The notes beneath the pieces were generated by a model. It saw only the letters and a list, made by a program, of their open reading frames with translations, did no database searches and was not told the DNA's origin. DNA of 64,000 bases from Ridgeia piscesae (lineage: Eukaryota > Annelida > Polychaeta > Sabellida > Siboglinidae): assembly GCA_025642075.2 (NCBI GenBank), contig JAODUO010000649.1:64501-128500 (forward strand), read 5' to 3'. Shown piece after piece: positions 10,149-21,700 of the stretch; position 1 is the stretch's first letter; each line of letters starts with the position of its first letter. Made by a program: the position numbers and the translations under genes.

Positions 10149-10731
10149 GTTTGTAGTGTTTAATGACTCGCATTGAAGGGGTTGTGTGATTGTTTTATTT
10201 TATGTGGGACGATATCCGTTATTCGTGTAATTAACATCTTGATTGGTGGTATCAGTCCTGGGGGTCCATGCACTTAAATGTGAAATCCTGGTGTGAGACG
10301 CTGCAGTTAAGTAGTGACATAGTGGCTAGAGCTTCCGACTTGACTAAGAGAACCCGGATTCAAATTCTGTACCGCTGTGTCAAGCCTTGGGCAAGTTTTT
10401 AACTCTGCATTGCTCCAGTTCATTCAGCTATATGCATGAGTACCTGGCTAATGACAGTGGTGGATATTTGTGTACGAATAGTCTTTGTGCATTATTTGCT
10501 GCGTGGCTGGATGCTTCCCAGAGAAGCTGAGATGGTGTTAACTTGAACAGGTCTGCTAGGGAGTAGAGTGCTCTGAACAATCCTGAGGATTGGATACTGC
10601 GCAATGTAAGAACTTATCTTTTTAATGTCTTCACCAACAGTAGTATAACTTTATTTATATGTATACTTATACACGTCTTGTTTTTCATGCTGCGTTGATT
10701 AGGCATCTGAACGTGTTCTTTCTGCTTGTAG
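10149..10731 (+). other. LRP5/6 last intron, carrying a SINE
   Basis: Intron from GTTTGT to TGCTTGTAG. Most of it is the SINE annotated at 10311-10617. Confidence 0.85.
10311..10617 (+). mobile_element. tRNA-derived SINE, copy 1
   Basis: Starts with a tRNA-like head: an A-box-like TAGTGGCTAGAGC and a B-box GGATTCAAATTC about 35 bp later. Next comes a segment with TGCTCCAGTTCATTCAGC and GAGTACCTGGC, then GGCTGGATGCTTCCCAGAGA, and an end GGATACTGCGCAATGTAAGA. The same order, about 80% identical by eye, is found at 41898-42226, which makes it a dispersed family. Confidence 0.85.
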
Positions 10732-12352
10732 CCTTCTGTTCTGGGCAAACCTGGTGAAGCCAGCGCGGATAGAGCGTGCCGCAATGGACGGCACGGCACA
10801 AATTACTCTCTTCAGCACAGAGATCGGCTCTCCCCTGGCGCTCACAGTCGACACTGCTACCAGCAAACTTTTCTGGACCGACACTGACCTGAAGCGAATT
10901 GAGAGCGCTGACTTTGACGGAGGAAACCGCCAGGCGATTATCGACAGCCAGCTGGTGCACCCCGTGGGGCTGGCCGTCAGAGGGGACTATGTGTACTGGG
11001 CCGACAAGGACCAGCAGCTGATCGAACGTGCTCATAAAGCCACTGGACAACAGCGGGTGACGCTCAAGAGTCGCGTGACACAGCTCAATAGTCTCATCGC
11101 GGTTGGTACGGACGATCTGACTGGCCACCACCCGTGTTCCCGTAAGAATGGCGGATGTCAATCTCTGTGCGTGTGGAAGGGCGGGAAGAACGTGACGCGG
11201 CGGTGCTCGTGCCCGATTGGGCTAATGCTGGACGAGTACGATGATGTGTCGTGTGCGGAGCCGCCGACGTGCGCACCGAATCAGTTCACGTGTCGCAGCT
11301 GGACAACCGACTGCATCCCCCTGGTGTGGAAGTGCGATGGCTATCCAGACTGCGAGGACGAATCGGACGAACTCGACTGCCCGAAGTGCTCGAGGAACGA
11401 GTTCCGCTGCAAGAGCGGGCAGTGCATCGCCCGGAAACAACGCTGCGACGGCCTACAGCAGTGCCAGGACGACAGCGACGAGTCCGACTGTCCACCGTGT
11501 GGCACCGGTAGTTTCGAGTGCACCGCTGATAAAACATGCATCGATAAATCGCTGCGGTGTAACGGTAAACGCGACTGCTCAGACAGTCTGGACGAATTCG
11601 ATTGCACGGTGATCAACCGCCCCCTGCACGTTGGCGGTGTGACAAACACGGCGCAGTACACGATCATCATCGTCGGCTTAGTTGTCGTGCTGGCCGTGGT
11701 GATCGGGGTCGTGTTGGCGTGTCGACACAAGAGCCAGCAGGTGTTACTTGACGACAGTCGAGACATCATGCTGGTGAAGCCGCTCAACCCAGCGTTGTCG
11801 TCCCAGCAGAGCACGCCCCCGAACACCCTGCTGTCGTCACATGACCAGTCGGGCACGATGTGCATGTCGCTGAATACTGCGCTACACAGCAGTGGCCCGT
11901 TGCTGTACGACCGCAATCACGTGACCGGGGCGTCGTCGAGTAGCTCGGCAGTGACACGGTACCCCCATGAGACACTGAACCCGCCGCCGAGCCCAGTGAC
12001 AACGGACACGTCACGGCGGGCGCCATATTACCTGTCACCCAGCCCATCCACTATGCACTCGTCACACAGACACTACAAGAAGTCGTGGCGGCACCCGCCC
12101 CCTCAACCTACCCCCTGCAGTACAGACGTGTTCGAGGACAGTGACCCCTACTGCAGCAAAGACTATACGTGTTGCGGTGACTCTGCCACCGAGCTGAACT
12201 ATGACTCGGACCCCTTCTACCCCCCTCCCCCCACACCCCGCAGCCATTACTTCTCCGACGAGCCGAGTTTTCCCCCCTCGCCGTCAACGGAACGGAGCTT
12301 CTTCAACCCTTACCCGCCACCCCCGTCGCCAGTCGGCATGTCTGACTGCTGA
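10732..12352 (+). CDS. LRP6: LRP5/6 last coding exon: propeller 4 end, EGF, three LDLR-A, TM, signalling tail
   Basis: Encodes the end of propeller 4 ([34 protein letters not shown]). A fourth EGF ([16 protein letters not shown]...CSCPIG) follows, then three LDLR-A repeats at about 11270-11606 with [20 protein letters not shown] calcium motifs. A 21-residue hydrophobic helix lies at 11660-11722, followed by a 209-residue cytoplasmic tail to TGA. The tail keeps the family's GSK3/CK1-phosphorylated, Axin-binding motifs: NPPPSPVT (11978-12001), LSPSPST (12032-12052), PPPPTPRS (12221-12244), PPSPSTERS (12272-12298) and [10 protein letters not shown] (12314-12343). It also has [15 protein letters not shown] and LNYDSDP. 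The protein is the Frizzled co-receptor of canonical Wnt signalling. Motifs A and E lack the usual serine at the +3 place. Confidence 0.97.
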
Positions 12353-13968
12353 TCCAGCGTCGCCATCCATATGTATTGTCATTGTAGCATAGCAAAACAA
12401 AGGCAGCATTCATCGCTTCTCCTCAGTCTCTTGCTCATGTTACTTGTGTGTTGTAGTCCACCTCCGCAAACTGACCACTCATCACCAAATACCAGTATTT
12501 GATAGACTGGTGTCACCAGATTGTAAGGTTGTTGACATTTACTGTTGACATTTACCTGTTGTGATGCTGCTTCAAGCAAGTGACAACATCTCGTTTATCC
12601 CATCCTTGTAATAGGATGATTGCAGTTGAGTTATTTTTTTATTCAGTTCTGAGGCAGTTGTAATTAAAAATTCAAGGTTTAATGATGCATTAATCAGTTA
12701 ATGAACCTCGTATATGTTTCCCCTAATTAATTATTCCGCCACTGCTTACGTTTATTTGGTGTTATGTACTTGTGCTTTTTCTCAGGTGAGTTCTGTTCAG
12801 GTTGGGTTTTTTTTAGTTTACAAAACGTCATCATTTTCTTTTAGAGTTCATGTCTAACATGCATACAAATGGGGCATTTGTTTGATTGTACAGAAGGCGA
12901 CTGCCTCAAGAAGGTGGGCATCTTAAGAGTACAGGGAATAGCAACATTGGTCAACAACAGAAGGAGTTACTGATGGGTTCAAAAACCCCTGATAATTTGT
13001 TGTTTAAATATTTTGTATATATTTTGTACAGTACAGAATTGTCTTCACATTGTATTTATACTGTAAAATATTCAATCGTTAAATTGTAATATATTTCGCA
13101 CACACAGTACAATTGCAAGATTTGCTATTGAATAATCATGTTATATATATATATATATATATTTGTACATAGAATCGTGTGAATATGATTGTTTCTGCAG
13201 TGGGAATCATGTGAATAGAGTTGTCTCAAAACTAAATTGTAGAAACCTCTTAATTGTATCAATTTTAGAAATGCAATTACCCTAGACTGGCAACCAGTCA
13301 GAGAGGTTATTTTCTTACAGATACAATAAAGTGTAGTTCTTATAAGTACGGGTATATTTTGAGTATGGTTTTCATTTGATCCTGATTTAACGGTTGCTCA
13401 AATGTCATGTGCCATAACTAATCGGTGTGATTGAATGGTGTACTGAGGAAACGTTTTTATTTTTCACATCGGCATCATCAAATGATGATAGCGTATTAAC
13501 ATAGTAATTCAAGATTTTAAAAGCGACCAAAAATTGGTGTTTAAACGTTTAACCGGTGTTGAAATGTGCATTTAAACCATCTAGGTTTTTGTGAAATGTG
13601 TTTACTGTAATAATTACAGTAGTAGTTAACTTGTCATTGCCTCAGTTTTTAACCACATGATCTAAAATTGGGACACATTTTTATTGGCTATAAAATGCAG
13701 AAGATAATGTAATTTAGAGAAATATGGCAATAATGTTATTATTGTGCCACTTTATGTCGGCTACTGCTCCCATAGAAGTTTGTGTGGGTGATAATAACCA
13801 GTTTAATTTCACAGTCTGTGTCACATATGTGCCGGGTTTCTGTAATGTTTTCATCAATTAATACTGTATTTTGTCACGAGACACCAAGTGTTTGGCAAGC
13901 TTCATGCTAACATATGAAAATATATTTATTAGCATATCACTCGTAGGATGTAATATTTATAAAATAAA
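12353..13968 (+). other. LRP5/6 3' UTR (inferred extent)
   Basis: No coding potential. Two AATAAA signals are visible on the + strand, at 13325-13330 and 13963-13968; either could end the transcript. A short (TA)n tract lies at 13141-13161. Confidence 0.55.
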
Positions 13969-15087
13969 GTGATGCTAATGTATCTTGTACATCGGTGTTG
14001 TTTTACAAATATCTATGTCATCTAATTAATGTAGTGTCATACTTATTTCATCTACTTAATGTTATTACAAGATCAGCTTCACTGAATCTGCTGAGCTTCT
14101 GTAAGATCTCTTGTAAAGTTAATTTTGGCCTTAGAGTCAGCTCTTTTCGATAAGTTTCCAGAGTTTTTTACAAAAAATGTATACTACTGGATAGGCCCCT
14201 ATTTATTGCCCTACAATGATTTCAAAAAGGCGACCAAACTTGAATTACTGTACATGGTAAGGGACCATCTACTGTATAAACTACAGTAGGGTCACTGAGC
14301 TTGTTGTTCATATATTGAGGGGGTCAATCCACACATGTACACCTGATAGGGAGATTTGTGTGGAGGGTGAAGTGATTTGCCTAAGAGAGTTGGCGACGTA
14401 ACAGAATCCACCATGTCAACTGTGCCGGAATCATTGCCCAGTCGTGTTGAATTCAAATGTGCTGCCTTGTAATAAATTTTCAACTTTTCTAATGAACTTT
14501 ATTAAAAAGTAAATTAAAATTTCAGCAGGTCCAGTGGCCCCAGTGACAGGACTGGTAACTGTACATATAAAACAATTATATAATTATAAATGAATACATA
14601 AAACACACAGTAACATCAAATATACCAGGCGTCACCACATCTCACTCAAGAATATTAGGCCCCTATTTTTGTGTTACGCGTCAGTTATGTATTTTCCCCA
14701 GTTTATCTGGTAATCCTTTTTAATAACTCCTAGGTCATAAGGCATTAATAACTTAGCATAAATCATAAAAAGTATTTAAATCTAATAGATTTCATACCCC
14801 TACCTTAACCGAATCGGCAATTCCACCAAATATGTAAATTGGATGTGCGATATGAATACTGAAAAACAAACACGCCCACGTGTTTCACCACGCGGTAGTC
14901 GAGGTAAGGAATTGTTTATACAAACATTGAAACATAATTGATCAACATCAAAATTAAATACCTGACATTTCTGCCTAAAGTAACGGCAACTATGCTGCGT
15001 AGTGATGTGTCAATTCTGCATTTCCATTAATAGTATGTCGTCAAATTTAAAGGAAGTATATATATATATATATATATATATATTTAG
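13969..15087. other. Intergenic, no gene seen
   Basis: AT-rich, no convincing open frame or repeat, except a (TA)n tract at about 15058-15081 directly before the next element. Confidence 0.6.
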
Positions 15088-15305
15088 TATAATATTGGCA
15101 AATGGTTTTAAAGTAATCTAAATAGCAATTAGAACTTATTGCTTTAGATGAAAATAGTTATTAAATTTAGGGGAAATTAAAGTTAGCGGCCATTTTTTAA
15201 ATGGCCGCTAAATCACTATGGGACCAAATGGAAAAAAATGGCAACATGGGTTTTCAAGTTCTAAATTTTATTTAGATGCCTTTAAAACCATTTGCCAATA
15301 TTATA
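15088..15305. mobile_element. Foldback MITE, 218 bp
   Basis: Left end TATAATATTGGCAAATGGTT is the inverse of the right end (AACCATTTGCCAATATTATA at 15286-15305). The inverted repeat continues inward with mismatches (AATCTAAAT, TTAGAACTT) for about 60 bp. The centre is a near-perfect palindrome, GCGGCCATTT...AAATGGCCGC, at about 15186-15208. No open frame, so a non-autonomous DNA element. The left end abuts a TA tract, so a TA target site is plausible. Confidence 0.8.
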
Positions 15306-15578
15306 CCCAAAAATATGATAATATTTAATTTGTTGACATTTGCCGACGGACTATAAGATGTGCATCGAAACCGAGACTCGGTGACGTCACAGACGTCGAC
15401 CGTTGGATACGTCTACCGAGGAGACCCGAGGAAGAATATCACGTAATGGAAAGAAATCTGTCTCTATCTGCGAGGTAGACTCGCCATCGATGCCTTATGG
15501 AAATGAATATATAATCTGCGCGTCATGAGTCAATCGTGACATTGCTTCATTACTTGGGAGCCAGATTTTTGAATCGAA
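15306..15578 (+). promoter_or_regulatory. CpG-bearing promoter-like segment with CRE
   Basis: Noticeably richer in CpG than the surroundings. Contains a full palindromic cAMP-response element TGACGTCA at 15382-15389 followed by GACGTC, and leads into an ATG at 15579. Role as a promoter is inference. Confidence 0.35.
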
Positions 15579-15785
15579 ATGGGCGATGAACGGACGTTTT
15601 CGTGGAACCACGGCAGGAGACAAACAGTCCAGTTGATTCAGCAGTCAACGCCGATGTCACCGGCCTTCAGCGTTTGGCCGATGTTACCGGTCCTTAGCGC
15701 AAGGCCGATGTTTCCGGCCCTTAGCGTGTGGTCAATGTTACCGGTCTTTAGCGTGTGGCCGATGTTACCGGCCCTTAGCGTGTGA
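15579..15785 (+). CDS. Short unrecognised ORF that runs into the satellite
   Basis: Begins MGDERTFSWNHGRRQTVQL, a non-repetitive coding-like start of about 28 codons. It loosely recalls the Trp-containing first helix of Myb/MADF-like domains, but too little remains to assign. It then reads into the 27 bp repeat as 9-residue units of the type FSVWPMLPV, until a unit has TGA where earlier ones have TGG. It may be the truncated first exon of a gene cut off by the satellite, or no gene at all. Confidence 0.3.
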   Translation: MGDERTFSWNHGRRQTVQLIQQSTPMSPAFSVWPMLPVLSARPMFPALSVWSMLPVFSVWPMLPALSV

Positions 15786-18700
15786 CCGATGTTACCGGCC
15801 CTTAGCGTGTGGCCGATGTTACCGGCCCTTAGCGTGTGACCGATGTTACCGGCCCTTAGCGTGTGGCCGATGTTACTGGCCCTTAGCGCGTGGCCGATGT
15901 TACCGGTCTTTAACGTGTGACCGATGTTACCGGCCCTTAGCGTGTGACCGATGTTACCGGCCTTTAGCGTGTGGCCGATGTTACCGGTCTTTAGCGTGTG
16001 ACCGATGTTACCGGTCCTTAGACAGAGCACGTGTGGCCAATGTTACCGGTCCTTAGATAGAGTACGTGTGACCGATGTTACCGGTCCTTAGATAGAGTAC
16101 GTGTGACCGATGTTACTGGTCCTTAGTTAGAGCACGTGTGACCGATGTTACCGGTCTATAGCGCGTGACCGATGTTACCGGTCCTTAGACAGAGCACGTG
16201 TGACCGATGTTACCGGTCCATAGATAGAGCACGTGTGACCGATGTTATCGGTCCATAGATAGAGCACGTGTGACCGATGTTACCGGTCCTTAGATAGAGC
16301 ACATGTGACCGATGTTACCAGTCCATAGATAGAGCACGTGTGACCGATGTTACCGGTCCTTAGATAGAGCACGTGTGACCGATGTTACCGGTCCTTAGCG
16401 TGTGACCGATGTTACCGGTCCTTAGATAGAGCACGTGTGACCGATGTTACCGGTCCATAGATAGAGCACGTGTGACCGATGTTACCGGTCCTTAGCGTGT
16501 GACCGATGTTACCGGTCCTTAGATAGAGCACGTGTGACCGATGTTACCGGTCCTTAGATAGAGTACGTGTGACCGATGTTACCGGTCCTTAGATAGAGCA
16601 CGTGACCGATGTTACCGGTCCATAGATAGAGCACGTGTGCCGATGTTACCGGTCCTTAGCGTGTACCGATGTTACCGGTCCTGTGTGTACCGATGTTACC
16701 GGTCCTAGAAGAGTAGTGTGACCGATGTTACCGGTCCTTAGATAGAGTACGTGTGACCGATGTTACCGGTCCTTAGTAGAGACGTGTGACCGATGTTACC
16801 GGTCTATAGGGTGACCGATGTTACCGGTCTAGAGCGGTGACCGATGTTACCGGTCCTAGAAGAGCACGTGTGACCGATGTTACCGGTCCTAGATAGAGAC
16901 GTGTGACCGATGTTACCGGTCCTTAGTAGAGACGTGTGACCGATGTTACCGGTCTATAGCGGTGACCGATGTTACCGGTCTTAGCGCGTGACCGATGTTA
17001 CCGGTCTAAGAGCACGTGTGACCGATGTTACCGGTCCTAGAAGAAGGGACGTGTGGCCATGATAGGCCGTGTGACCGTGTTACGGTCCTGATAAGCGTGT
17101 GACCGATGTTACCGGTCCTAGATAGAGAGTGTGACCGATGTTACCGGTCCTAGATAGAGACGTGTGACCGATGTTACCGGTCCTAGATAGAGCACGTGTG
17201 ACCGATGTTACCGGTCCTTAGAAGAGCACGTGTGACCGATGTTACCGGTCTAAGCGTGTGACCGATGTTACCGGTCCTTAGCGTGTGACCGATGTTACCG
17301 GTCCTTAGAAGAACGTGTGACCGATGTTACCGGTCCATAGATAGAGACGTGTGACCGATGTTACGGTCCTTAGTGTGACCGAGTTACGGTCTATAGAGCG
17401 TGACCGTGTTACCGGTCCTTAGATAGAGACGTGTGACCGATGTTACCGGTCCTAGATAGAGACGGTGACCGATGTTACCGGTCCTTAGATAGAGCACGTG
17501 TGACCGATGTTACCGGTCCTTAGCGTGTGACCGATTTACGGTCCTATAGAGTTCCCTGTGAACGTGTACCGATCTAGCGTTACCGATGTTACCGGTCCTT
17601 AAGGCGTTGCCGATGTTACCGGTCCTTAGCGTGTGACCGATGTTACCGGTCCTTAGATAGAGACGTGTGACCGATGTTACCGGTCCTAGATAGAGACGGT
17701 GACCGATGTTACCGGTCCTTAGCGTGTGACCGATGTTACCGGTCCTAGTACATGTACGTATGGCGTGTACCGTTATACGGTCCATGTTACCGGTCCTTAA
17801 ACGGTCCGATGTTACCGGTCCTTACGGTCCATGTTACCGGTCCAATGACGGTCCGATGACCGGTCCATAGATAGAGACGTGTGACCGATGTTACCGGTCC
17901 ATAGATAGAGCACGTGTGCCGATGTTACCGGTCCTGTAGACGTGTACCGATGTTACCGGTCCTAGAAGAGCAGTGTGACCGATGTTACCGGTCCTAGATA
18001 GAGACGTGTGACCGATGTTACCGGTCCTTAGATAGAGCACGTGTGACCGATGTTACCGGTCCTTAGATAGAGCACGTGTGACCGATGTTACCGGTCCTAG
18101 ATAGAGCACGGTGACCGATGTTACCGGTCCTTAGAGAGCACGTGTACCGATGTTACCGGTCCATAGATAGAGACGTGTGACCGATGTTACCGGTCCTTAG
18201 ATAGAGTACGTGTGACCGATGTTACCGGTCCTTAAAATAGTAGAGTACGGTCCTAGCAGTGTGACCGATGTTACCGGTCTATAGCGCGTGACCGATGTTA
18301 CCGGTCCTTAGACAGAGCACGTGTGACCGATGTTACCGGTCCATAGATAGAGCACGTGTGACCGATGTTACCGGTCCTTAGATAGAGCACGTGTGACCGA
18401 TGTTACCGGTCCATAGATAGAGCACGTGTGACCGATGTTACCGGTCCTAGATAGAGACGTGTGACCGATGTTACCGGTCCTAGATAGAGCACGTGTGACC
18501 GATGTTACCGGTCCTTAGATAGAGAACGTGTGACCGATGTTACCGGTCCATAGATAGAGCACGTGTGACCGATGTTACCGGTCCATAGATAGAGCACGTG
18601 TGACCGATGTTACCGGTCCTTAGATAGAGCACGTGTGACCGATGTTACCGGTCCTAGATAGAGACGTGTGACCGATGTTACCGGTCCTTAGATAGAGACG

Positions 18701-21700
18701 TGTGACCGATGTTACCGGTCCTTAGATAGAGCACGTGTGACCGATGTTACCGGTCCTTAGATAGAGCACGTGTGACCGATGTTACCGGTCCTTAGATAGA
18801 GCACGTGTGACCGATGTTACCGGTCCTTAGATAGAGCACGTGTGACCGATGTTACCGGTCCTTAGATAGAGTACGTGTGACCGATGTTACCGGTCCATAG
18901 ATAGAGCACGTGTGACCGATGTTACCGGTCCTATAGCGTGTGACCGATGTTACCGGTCCTTAGATAGAGAACGTGTGACCGATGTTACCGGTCCATAGAT
19001 AGAGCACGTGTGACCGATGTTACCGGTCCTTAGATAGAGCACGTGTGACCGATGTTACCGGTCCTTAGATAGAGCACGTGTGACCGATGTTACCGGTCCT
19101 TAGCGTGTGACCGATGTTACCGGTCCTTAGATAGAGCACGTGTGACCGATGTTACCGGTCCATAGATAGAGCACGTGTGACCGATGTTACCGGTCCTTAG
19201 CGTTGACCGATGTTACCGGTCCTTAGATAGAGACGTGTGACCGATGTTACCGGTCCTAGATAGAGCACGTGTGACCGATGTTACCGGTCCTTAGATAGAG
19301 ACGTGTGACCGATGTTACCGGTCCTAGATAGAGCACGTGTGACCGATGTTACCGGTCCTAATGAGACGTGTGACCGATGTTACCGGTCCATAGATAGAGT
19401 ACGTGTGACCGATGTTACCGGTCCATAGATAGAGACGTGTGACCGATGTTACCGGTCCTAATAGGACGTGTGGCCGATGTTACCGGTCCATAGATAGAGC
19501 ACGTGTGACCGATGTTACCGGTCCATAGATAGAGCACGTGTGACCGATGTTACCGGTCCATAGATAGAGCACGTGTGACCGATGTTACCGGTCCTTAGAT
19601 AGAGCACGTGTGACCGATGTTACCGGTCCATAGATAGAGCACGTGTGACCGATGTTACCGGTCCATAGATAGAGCACGTGTGACCGATGTTACCGGTCCA
19701 TAGATAGAGAACGTGTGACCGATGTTACCGGTCCATAGATAGAGCACGTGTGACCGATGTTACCGGTCCATAGATAGAGCACGTGTGACCGATGTTACCG
19801 GTCCTTAGATAGAGAACGTGTGACCGATGTTACCGGTCCATAGATAGAGCACGTGTGACCGATGTTACCGGTCCTTAGATAGAGCACGTGTGACCGATGT
19901 TACCGGTCCTTAGATAGAGCACGTGTGACCGATGTTACCGGTCCTTAGCGTGTGACCGATGTTACCGGTCCTTAGATAGAGAACGTGTGACCGATGTTAC
20001 CGGTCCATAGATAGAGCACGTGTCACCGATGTTACCGGTCCTTAGCGTGTGACCGATGTTACCGGTCCTTAGATAGAGCACGTGTGACCGATGTTACCGG
20101 TCCATAGATAGAGCACGTGTGACCGATGTTACCGGTCCTTAGATAGAGACGTGTGACCGATGTTACCGGTCCATAGATAGAGCACGTGTGACCGATGTTA
20201 CCGGTCCTTAGATAGAGCACGTGTGACCGATGTTACCGGTCCTTAGATAGAGCACGTGTGACCGATGTTACCGGTCCTTAGATAGAGCACGTGTGACCGA
20301 TGTTACCGGTCCATAGATAGAGCACGTGTGACCGATGTTACCGGTCCTTAGACAGAGCACGTGTGACCGATGTTACCGGTCCATAGATAGAGAACGTGTG
20401 ACCGATGTTACCGGTCCATAGATAGAGCACGTGTGACCGATGTTACCGGTCCATAGATAGAGCACGTGTGACCGATGTTACCGGTCCTTAGATAGAGAAC
20501 GTGTGACCGATTGTTACCGGTCCATAGATAGAGCACGTGTGACCGATGTTACCGGTCCTTAGATAGAGCACGTGTGACCGATGTTACCGGTCCTTAGATA
20601 GAGCACGTGTGACCGATTTTACCGGTCCTTAGCGTGTGACCGATGTTACCGGTCCTTAGATAGAGAACGTGTGACCGATGTTACCGGCCCATAGATAGAG
20701 CACGTGTCACCGATGTTACCGGTCCTTAGCGTATGACCGATGTTACCGGTCCTTAGATAGAGCACGTGTGACCGATGTTACCGGTCCTTAGATAGAGTAC
20801 GTGTGACCGATGTTACCGGTCCTTAGATAGAGTACGTGTGACCGATGTTACCGGTCCATAGATAGAGCACGTGTGACCGATGTTACCGATCCTTAGCGTG
20901 TGACCGATGTTACTGGTCCATAGATAGAGTACGTGTGACCGATGTTACCGGTCTATAGCGTGTGACCGATGTTACCGGTCCTTAAATAGCGCACGTGTGG
21001 CCGATGTTACCGGTCCTTAGCGTGTGACCGATGTTACCGGTCCTTAAATGGAGCACGTGTGACCGATGTTACCGGTCCATAGATAGAGTACGTGTGACCG
21101 ATGTTACCGGTCCATAGATAGAGTACGTGTGACCGATGTTACCGGTCCATAGATAGAGCACGTGTGGCCGATGTTACCGGTCCATAGATAGAGCACGTGT
21201 GACCGATGTTACCGGTCCTTAGATAGAGCACGTGTGACCGATGTTACCGGTCCATAGATAGAGCACGTGTGACCGATGTTACCGGTCCATAGATAGAGCA
21301 CGTGTGACCGATGTTACCGGTCCATAGATAGAGCACGTGTGGCCGATGTTACCGGTCCATAGATAGAGCACGTGTGACCGATGTTACCGGTCCTTAGCGT
21401 GTAACCGATGTTACCGGTCCATAGAGAGAGTACGTGTGACCGATGTTACCGGTCCTTAGATAGAGTACGTGTGACCGATGTTACCGGTCCTTAGATAGAG
21501 CACGTGTGACCGATGTTACCGGTCTATAGCGCGTGACCGATGTTACCGGTCCTTAGACAGAGCACGTGTGACCGATGTTACCGGTCCATAGATAGAGCAC
21601 GTGTGACCGATGTTACCGGTCCTTAGACAGAGCACGTGTGACCGATGTTACCGGTCCATAGATAGAGCACGTGTGACCGATGTTACCGGTCCATAGATAG

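Noticed and set aside
10754..12047. Long opposite-strand and other-frame ORFs over the last LRP5/6 exon
   Set aside because: Shadows of a GC-rich coding exon; the + frame matches LRP5/6 throughout.
15638..16030. 130-codon - strand frame of nine-residue TGNIGHTLR repeats
   Set aside because: The 27 bp unit is a multiple of three, so a frame stays open by chance. It closes as soon as 35 bp units begin, and nothing unique precedes it.
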